A model generated the notes under the pieces. It made no database searches. It saw only the letters and a list, made by a program, of their open reading frames with translations, and was not told the DNA's origin. Shown here one piece after another: positions 56,033 to 64,000 of a stretch of DNA of 64,000 bases (positions are counted from its first letter, which is position 1; each line of letters begins with the position of its first letter). The position numbers and the translations under genes were made by a program. Origin of the DNA: Owenia fusiformis (lineage: Eukaryota > Annelida > Polychaeta > Sabellida > Oweniidae); assembly GCA_903813345.2 (NCBI GenBank), contig CAIIXF020000001.1:27021915-27085914 (forward strand). The letters are read 5' to 3'.

Positions 56033-59000
56033 GTAATATGGAACTTCACTCTGCTTCGTCTCATTCACGGTGACCAAGAGTTAACAGTGCAAACTCAAAC
56101 TCTTTAGACGTGTTTTGTAAGAACATGGGATGCGATATTCGTTAGAATGGAGCAAAAAGGTAAGAATAACGTTTAAAGAGTTTGAAAAAACACGACCAGT
56201 GTGAAAGAAATGATGGTCCCTCAGGGATTATGGTCCCCTTTTTTAACGGCCCTTACTGGCACTGATTGCGTATATGATAGTGAGAGAAAGAGTTGTATTT
56301 AGGTCACCATATAAATAAATGGAGAGTAGGACCATAATTTGATAGGACCTCCTACCCTTTTACACCGGGCCAATTTGCACTGTTAACTCTTGGTCACCGT
56401 GTCATTGTGTGATCCACAACCAGTACTATCCCTTGGAATAGACTGACTGTGTCTCTCGCAAGCTTTTATTAAGATAAAGAGAAACTTTGATAAAGAGAGA
56501 CTTTGATAAATCAGAATGACTTAATTGGCTCTGGGGATAAGAAGGAGCCGTCATCAATATCTAAACAAAATTACATTAAGATACTCTTTTTTATCTTATC
56601 ATTTAATAAAGTAAATATTATGTACTAGATTTTCTCATTTTGACTCACAAAATCAGGTTTTATAACTTATTACATACGTATTTCTTCTGCAATACAAAAA
56701 CCGAAAAGTACAATTTAGTGCTATGGCCAAGGCCATTTGTGTCCAAAACACCTAGATTCAATTTGACTTTAGATTCTTGTAGGGGATTCTTGTTTGTGAA
56801 CCCTTGCAAAGCAGGCTCAAAAGTGCTGAGTCAGCAAATTTTATCATTTTCGAGTTGGAGTTTGACCATATGCTTGAAACTGTTTAATATCTCATTTGAG
56901 GTTGTTGCAATTATAATGAAACATTGTTAATATATCAGTAAGGCATGTATGAAGAATTCCTTAAAATGTTTGGGTCTTATCCAACAGAATTTGGTAGAGA
57001 TAATCAGTCATTTAAAAAAACAGTAAGGGCCTATGGTGTATTAAACCTGATTAAAAACTTCACTGATGATGTTAGCAAATATTCCTTGCATAAGTTTCAA
57101 TAAAAAGTACAAGCATCTATTTTTTCTGATTTTTCTCTTTACCTTCCCCTAAAAATTCAAGAAAGGGGGCGTGGCACATTACGCTTCAGTCGTTGAACTT
57201 GTTGGTAGGGTCAAATAGAAAATGCGTATCGTTATAGCAAAATTTGTTATTCTAAATAAATCTTAACACTACATGTGACATCATAAAATGCTAAATATAT
57301 TCATTATCTAACATCTTATATTTTTTATTACAACTTGTCATTGCCATACCCCATAGAACCGTTTAGGGTATGTGTGGTCAGCAATAGGAAATACATGTAT
57401 GTGTACTAATAACATTCAAGTTCAAAATTGTATTTCAGATGCCATTCTATCCTAATGTTGTTTATGTAGTCATGGTATGTTAAGAATGAATTGTTAAATT
57501 ACACTGCCCATCATAAGTTTTGTAACTGGAATTCCCCCTTTGAATCACTTATCAAAGCTTGTCATGCTGTTTGGCAATTTTAAACAAGACATCAAGCTTT
57601 TGAAATAAAGCAATAAGGAACAAAATCGAGGTTCCAACATTGACAGACGTTGATATGTCATCATATGAAAACTTGCAGTTGCCAACCTTATGGAGGGGGT
57701 GTATATGCTCTGTATAATATGTGTCATAAATTGTAGAAACCTAAAGCCAAAGGAAATAATAATGCTTTACATTCTCTCCAAGTGATCAATTCCGTGGCAC
57801 TGGGTTTGTTGATATTACTTATATGATGTGATGTGACATTAAGTGAGTTTGGTCCAAAGCCAACATATTCCAATGGCGCAGAATCCCACTCGCCCCTTCA
57901 AGTCCCACCATGCCATATCGAGTCCCACAATGTTCCATGGGACCATATTAACTTTGTCCCATGGAGTCTCATTGAGTCCCTCCATGTCCCATTGAATCCC
58001 ACGGAAATTATGTAATTTAGTTTAGAAGGTTTTGTCTCAGTCATTTTGATCCCAAGTTAGCTGACACATCCCATGATCAAAAGTCCCACGATGCCCAAAT
58101 GGAAAGAGAATGAACAGGTTCATTCTCAATGGGGCTTCGTGGGACTTTGTCAAATGATACCTCATCGAATCTCATGGGACTCAATGGGGCTTCATGGGGC
58201 AAAGTCCCAAGGAATCCCAAGGAAATCCATCGGGCAAATCTCAATGAAGTCCAAGAATTTCCATGAGGTCCCACCCAATGTTAAATCAATGGAGGTCCCA
58301 CCATGTCGTATTGGTGTATGTCAGACTTTAGCTAAGTAACTTCCTTTGTTTATATTCATCAAAACGTCAAAAAGAAAAAATTGTCAAAACTTTGTAAGTG
58401 CGTGATTATTTGGACTGATTTCACTTGTTTGCTACTTGTCTGCTTCAATCCTGGGGGGTTCACTGTGTACAAAATTTGGCGGGGTCCTAGGTTGAACCCT
58501 TAGATATCAATATATTCCCATACCAAAATGTCAAATTTGGATGTGTTCCCATACCAACTGAAATAGTGCCCAAAAGCCATACCAATACCATACCAAATGT
58601 CAGAATATAGGACCAATGCCATGACTGGTCCAAAGTAGAATATTTTCTGGGAAAACCCTATTTATTTAAACTGAAGAAGGTCCCAAGAAGAAGGCGATCT
58701 TTGAGGAAAACGAACCAAAACAACCTCATATTAGGATATGTGTAACTACTAGACCAATTCCATACCATATTTTCCATGACCATTCTCATACCAGAAAGTT
58801 GAAAATCTGACAATATCCATCCCTCAAAAGTCATAATGAGGGGGCATCCTCATACCACATCCTAAGATTTGGGTCCATTGACATACCAAATGTCAAAAAG
58901 AATGTGTGCCAAGCCAAAAATTAAGATCTATCTTGAATTATACAAATCTTGGTTCAAAAATAGGGCTAGAAGCTTAAAATAAAGAGCATTTTAAAAATCT

Positions 59001-62000
59001 TTTCTTCTATCTCATGGTTATAGGGGGGGGTGCGATCCCATCCCAGGCTACGCCTATGGACAAGGTCTATTATTTTGACATAAACAAAACATACGTCATC
59101 TGTTCTACATACAACAAATAAACAATTTATGACATATATACAATACGAAGTGTGCAAACTGCAATCAGGCTCGGAGTAACTCTGGCTCTTAATCATTTGT
59201 TGTTACAATTTGTTATTATATAGACGTGTCGCAAAAAGCTCGCGCACGCATTGTTACACATTTTGTGGCGTAATCCAGAGGATCCTCGCTTTTAACATGA
59301 TAGAATGTGACGTTTTTGAGAAAAATGTACACACATGAAAATCCTTTCGTCCTCCACATTTACCTCTATATCTCAAAACATTTTAGACGAATAACTCTGA
59401 TATCATATGTATATTGTTAATGGGCTAGGAGCATCATAAAACACGAATCAATTGATATTTTAGGTGAAATAAATATACGTGTTGCTGTGCTTGAAAATAG
59501 GCGAATGGCGTAAATAAGCCCTATTTTAATGAATTTTGAAAACCTTTCGTCCTCCACTTTTCCACATACAACAGAAAACACATACTTTTGTGAACAAAAT
59601 CAACTATTTATTAATAAACTAGAGTTTAGGAGCAAAATAATCATGTATGATTTATTAAAAATTGATCTCGTATTTTTTGTTTAATGTACACCTGAAAAGT
59701 TGAAGGTACCAAAAAATGAGCAAAAAAGGTCGCTGTCAACAGATTCTATTTTTCAGACTCTATGACGTCACAATATGGGACGCTTACTAAAATTCATCCT
59801 TTGAAATAAAACTTCCATCTACCTTTATCAAGACGAAAAATAAGTATAATAGTCATATATTGTTTGAGTTATGAGCGTTTAAAGACGACACATAATTCAA
59901 AATGTAACGTGTCAACATGGGATATTTGCCAGATGTTTTGGTAAAAAACTCTTTTTTAAAAACGAACGCGCAAAAAATGTGAACGGAGTGTAGTTGATCT
60001 AAAATCTTCATCGAAACAGCTTTAAATGATATATAACTTTAATTAGAATATTATCTTATAATCCGGGGAATCAAAGTTACATTCACGCGATACCCTTAAA
60101 AAACAAATGCGCCACCTTTTTGCGACACGTCATAGCTAATTATTTGCAGCAACAACAGGAGTCTCGTTCCAGTTTACATGGACCCTATACTATAAACCAT
60201 GTACACCCCCTCCATAAGTTTGGCAACTGGAAGTTATTATATGATAGCATATGAAAGTCTGCCAATTTTTAAACCTTGATTATGTTCTTTGTTACCATAT
60301 TTCAGATACTTCGATTTCATATGCCAAAAATAGAAAGACTTTAATAAGTGATTCATGTTACGCGATAAACATGATACAAATATATGCCATATTCCGCAAT
60401 GAATATGGCATATTCACTTGCGGTGTATGACAGATTCACCTGCGGTATATGGCATACACACTAACCAATGAGAATGTGATACAGAAGTAGGCAGTTGTCA
60501 ATTGCACCTATTGAACGAACAAGTAAAACTTTATAAATAATTATTATATAATGATTACAGAATCAACAGTACAGTGTATCGAATATATAAACTTATGCAG
60601 AAGTATCACTTACCAGTCTCACGTAATAAACTTACTCAATCAATCCAGGATTCATATATTACTACTTGACGCACTAACTTTATTGATTTCCAGCGTAGTT
60701 TAACATTTAGAGTCGATTCTCACAACCAATCAAACCAAGGCTTTCTGTATCACGTTTTCACCTGTGGTATATGTCATATTCACCTGCGGTATATGGCATA
60801 TTCCGAAAGTGAGTATGACATATTCCGCAGGTGAGTATCGGGTATTCACTGAAATCGATGTATTGCATATTTACTGCGGAATATGGCTTACTCACCTGTG
60901 GAATATGCCACATACCACAGATCAGTATGGAATATTCACCCGTATCACAAATACCACGCAACCAGGAATGTATGCCATATTCCGTGTAACAATTCAAAGG
61001 GGTTTGAGTTGCCAAACTTATGATGGGAAGTGTTATCATTCATAAACATAAACCATAACTACATGAACAACATTAGGAAAGAATGACACCTGAAATACAA
61101 TTTTGAAAATGTTATTACACATACATGTATTTCCTATTGCTGACCACACATACCCTAAACAGTTTTATGGGGTATGGCAATGATAAGCTGTAAAAAATAT
61201 AAAATGGTAGATAATGAAAATGTTAAGCATATTATGATATAACATATAGTGTTTAGATTTACTTAGAATAACAAATTCTGCTATAATGATACACATTTTC
61301 TATTTGACCCTAGCAACAAGTTCCACAACTGAAGTGTAAGGTGCCACGCCCCCTTTCTTGAATTTTTAGGGGAAGGTAAAGAGAAAAATCAGAAAAATAG
61401 ATGGATGCACTTTTTATTGAAACTTTTGCAAGAAATATTTGCTAACATCATCAGTGAAGTTTTTAATCAGGATTTTATACACCATAGGCCCTTACTGTTT
61501 TTTAAATGACTGATTAACTATCGACTGATTAAGAAATTTTGAAGAGAAATTATGTACTTTTAGGGACAAACTATCCCATATCTCTACCAAATCTTGTTGG
61601 ATAAGACCCAAACTTTCAGGAATTCTTCATACATGCCTTATTGATATATTAACAATGTTTCATTATAATAGCAACATCCTCAAATGAGATATTAAATAGT
61701 TTCAAGCATATGGTCAAACTCCGACTCGAAAATGATAAAATTTGCTGACTCAGCACTTTTGAGCCTGCTTTGCAAGGGTTCACAAACTTTTTTTTACATG
61801 CCTTGGGGTCCCCTACAAGAATCTAAAGTCAAATTGAATCTAGGTGTTTTGGACACAAATGGCCTTGGCCGTAGTACTAATTCGCCATGCGTATATTATA
61901 AGGCAAACGATTCCCAACAACGAACAAAAACCGTTGAGTCGTTGTTAGAATCAATGGGGGAAAAGGTCATTGACTAATCCATATATGCTTGATTCTTTAG

Positions 62001-63540
62001 ATTTGGTGACAGAGTGACAACGTTTGGACAATTGAATGGCAAGGCAAATTCATTGGCTCGTGCGCTTAAATTCCAACTCGTCAACAACAAGAAGGTTGAT
62101 TTTTCCGGCGACAAACAGCACATTGTGGCTTTGTTTATGTCTGAATCCGATACCGCAGTAATGAGTGCATTGTCCGTGTTAAAACTTGGTGCTGCCTACA
62201 CCGTAATGGACAAAATCCTTCCTCCAGATCGTATTAAGTATATCATCGATCAAGCCGGTGTTGCCGCCATTGTAGCAACTGAAGACAACATTGAATACCT
62301 AAAAGCGGCTAATCTCGGGGATGACACATTGGTGCTTTCACTGTCCGATTTGCTCAATTATGCACAGAGTGCTAACCTTTCCGAAGACAACATTCCAGAT
62401 ATCGATGGCCTTCCAGGGTTTGACGAGAAGCTTGGAATGTGTATTGTGATCTACACTAGTGGTTCAACAGGCTCCCCAAAGGGGGTGCGCATCAGCCACG
62501 CCTCATTGCTCAACAACTTTAATTACATTTGGGATGTTGTTAACTTAAAAGAAGGCGACGTAACATCAGCAATGACTTCGCTCATGTTTATTCCGCACGC
62601 AACGGATATATTCTGCCCTCTTTTACAAGGTCTCCCAGTGGTTATCGTTCCTAAGTCAATTAAGCAAGACCCCGAAGAATTGATAGAGCTCTTGGACAGA
62701 GAAAACGTTTCTGTCATTCCTTTTATTGCACCTTCCTTATTGGACGTTATTCTGCAGTTCGTTCAGATGTTTGATGATCCGAAAATACAGACATTAAGAT
62801 TTGCTAATGTAGGCGGAGAGGCTGTCCCCACTCAGATTGTTCACGATTTTTACGATTACTTCAACGAGGGAGTTGTTCTTGTTGATAGCTGGGGCTTGAC
62901 AGAGACTAGTAATGATGCTACTTGGATGGAGTTTAGAGGAAAGAAAGATATCGCCGAAGGAGTGTTTGATGAAGGCGTCAGCATTGGAGTCCCTCTGCAT
63001 AACACCATTGCCTATATTGTCAATGAAAAGGGAGAAGCAGTGTCACATGGTGAAGTGGGGGAGCTCTGTATCAGCGGCGTTTGCGTCTCTCCCGGGTATA
63101 TGGACAAAGAGAATGCCTTTTCATTTGTGCCAAACACGCTAAGAAAACAGAGTGGTCACGAAACCCTTTTCAAAACTGGCGACTTTGCAAAGATCAAGAA
63201 CGGGCGACTGGTGTACTGTGGTCGGAGGGATCAGATGGTAAAAATACGAGGTTACCGAGTAAACATAAGCGAGATAGAAACTGCCATTAACAAGCTTGAT
63301 TTTATTGAAAAAGTTGCTGTTTTACCCGTCAAGAGGTCAGAAACGGACGTATACCTCGTTGGATTCTACTCATGTCGGCCCGGGAAATCAGCAGAGGCGA
63401 ACGATATCAGAAAAGCGTGCGAGGCTTCCCTTACACCATACATGATTCCAGAGAGATTTGTCAAACTTGACGAAATGCCGCTCAAAGAGGCTAGTGCCAA
63501 AACAGACAGGAATGCTCTCAAACAGCTTTTAGGAAAGTAA
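55841..63540 (+). CDS. Free-standing NRPS-like adenylation enzyme, 2 exons, 572 aa
   Basis: Exon 1 (ATG 55854-56032) and exon 2 (62001-63540) join in phase (AG|A, Arg60). The product is a whole amino-acid-adenylation-type ANL domain: LKLGAAYTVMD (A2, 120-130), YTSGSTGSPKGV (A3, 211-222), FIPHATDIF (A4, 256-264), SWGLTETS (A5, 356-363), GELCISG (A6), LFKTGDF (A7), GRRDQMVKIRGYRVNISEIE (A8, 467-486), LTPYMIP (A9) and Lys560 in AKTDRNAL (A10). It ends six residues after A10 with no LGGxS carrier domain, reductase or condensation domain. At the A4 position where amino-acid-activating domains carry Asp (GrsA Asp235) there is Ile257, so the substrate is probably not an ordinary alpha-amino acid. 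It is tandem with the ACS gene. Family assignment is firm; substrate and acceptor are unknown. Confidence 0.9.
56066..56401. repeat. 28-bp perfect inverted repeat enclosing MITE family E copy 5
   Basis: 56066-56093 (CACGGTGACCAAGAGTTAAC...) is complementary to 56374-56401. The MITE itself is 56196-56368. The outer element is an older foldback in the adenylation-gene intron. Confidence 0.85.
56196..56368. mobile_element. MITE family E, copy 5
   Basis: CCAGTGTGAAAGAAATGATG to CCCTTTTACACCGG, 173 bp. Confidence 0.8.
57860..58335 (+). repeat. Low-complexity region rich in GTCCCA / TGGGAC
   Basis: Irregular repetition of TCCCA..ATG and CAATGGG on both strands. The short ORFs here are repeat-derived. 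Confidence 0.6.
58440..59060 (+). repeat. Degenerate repeat with CCATACCAAATGTC motifs
   Basis: CATACCAAATGTCA-like words recur between a GGGGGGTTCACTG start and a GGGGGGGTGCGATCCCATCC end. Probably an old MITE. Confidence 0.4.
59223..60131. mobile_element. MITE with 16-bp TIRs (GACGTGTCGCAAAAAG)
   Basis: Perfect TIRs 59223-59238 and 60116-60131, with ATA on both sides as a possible 3-bp duplication. An internal CCTTTCGTCCTCCAC block is repeated twice. Confidence 0.75.
60356..60991. mobile_element. LTR-like element copy 2, 5-bp target duplication
   Basis: TGTTACGCGA...CCGTGTAACA flanked by ATTCA (60351-60355, 60992-60996). The empty site is visible in the left arm of the inverted duplication (TTTGAATCACTTAT near 57540). 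The hairpin and GGCATATTCCG blocks are as in copy 1. Confidence 0.82.
62001..63540 (+). CDS. Adenylation enzyme exon 2 (catalytic body)
   Basis: The acceptor is TTCTTTAG and the stop is TAA at 63538-63540. The exon starts RFGDRVTTFGQLN and carries motifs A2-A10. The true reading continues upstream through the splice, not from an internal start. Confidence 0.92.
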
Positions 63541-63848
63541 TTATATACTTCTTAAATGAGATTTGTCAATATGATGCTAAAGAAGCTTGTGCCAAAACAA
63601 TCGACAGCTTGCATAATACTATGACTAGAACTAGGACTAAAACTTATTTTTAACTTTAGTCAATATTGCGACATTACAGTGTCATTGTAACATTACAAAA
63701 TTGTAAATGCTACAAATTAAAAGTCGAGATAATGTATTCAAAATAGAAAAATCAATTTAAGCAATTAAATATGACCTTAAACAGTGGTAATGAGAGTGAA
63801 TTATTTGTTGTCTTTGTTGTTCAAATGACTGGTAATGGAAGAATATTA

Positions 63849-64000
63849 CCACACCAGAACACCCTGAAAATGGTGTAAGATACCGTTGTCACAAATGGCG
63901 GACGTAATTGTCGCTCCAACTCTTTAATCATCACCCTGCTATAGCATGACGGTTACGCCACCTCTGAAAAACGAGGTTGGACGGCTACGTTCACTGTTTT
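63849..64000. mobile_element. Foldback MITE family G copy 2, cut by the window end
   Basis: CACACCAGAA, then GATACCGTTGTCACAAATGG as in 49594-49780. The right arm runs off the window. Confidence 0.6.

Larger units (their letters stand above)
56714..61885. repeat. Large inverted duplication, about 1-kb arms
   Basis: The left arm (56714 to about 57720) is complementary to the right arm (about 60195-61885, which also contains the 636-bp LTR-like insert). Matching runs include GGCCAAGGCCATTTGTGTCC, GGCATGTATGAAGAATTCC and CAGCAATAGGAAATACATGT. The arms lie wholly in the intron of the adenylation gene; the right arm ends 115 bp before exon 2. Confidence 0.9.

Noticed and set aside
57833-58339. 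60- and 88-aa ORFs with repeated motifs
   Set aside because: Low-complexity GTCCCA/TGGGAC sequence; no domain.
60764-61045. 93-aa ORFs on both strands sharing CGIWHIP-like peptides with 45314-45568
   Set aside because: They translate the GGCATATTCCGCAGGTGAGT blocks of the LTR-like element.

Overview
The window looks like nuclear DNA of an AT-rich, intron-rich, transposon-packed metazoan, most likely a marine invertebrate. I base this on GT-AG spliced genes of animal families (ELOVL fatty-acid elongase, C-type lectin with a PAN domain, a cystinosin-like transporter domain), animal polyadenylation signals, and many families of small inverted-repeat transposons (mariner, hAT, Harbinger, Transib-like) plus LINE remnants. 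I cannot fix the phylum. Gene models were assembled by eye from splice sites and matching phases; no search was run.

Layout. (1) 1-3570, minus: the 5' three coding exons of a secreted or membrane glycoprotein whose beta-rich, N-glycosylated lumenal domain resembles that of cystinosin; the gene leaves the window on the left. (2) About 3900-25046, plus: a complete ELOVL2/4/5-type elongase, six coding exons (311 aa) and a probable non-coding first exon ending at 4018. The two genes are head to head and probably share a CCAAT-box promoter. (3) 25100-33900: repeats only, with two mariner-derived elements, two minisatellites and MITEs. (4) 33977-37742, plus: a complete four-exon secreted protein (270 aa) with a C-type lectin domain, a Thr-rich linker and a PAN/apple domain. 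(5) 39600-48500: a decayed IS5/Harbinger-like transposon carrying a transposase fragment and a small spliced second gene, a dead LINE, and a 628-bp LTR-like element. (6) 49916-51628, plus: an intronless 570-aa ACSF2-like acyl-CoA synthetase. (7) 55854-63540, plus: a two-exon 572-aa free-standing NRPS-like adenylation enzyme with a 6-kb intron full of nested repeats, including a 1-kb inverted duplication.

Genes (6) and (7) are tandem, same-strand members of the ANL adenylating superfamily. Both are intron-poor in an otherwise intron-bloated locus, which makes them the best candidate for an undescribed carboxylate-activating function. The most unusual small feature is the end of gene (6): its last 24 bases, including the stop codon, are repeated in tandem through the 3' UTR. 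Most of the rest of the sequence is transposon-derived, and several elements have termini and target-site duplications that can be read exactly.
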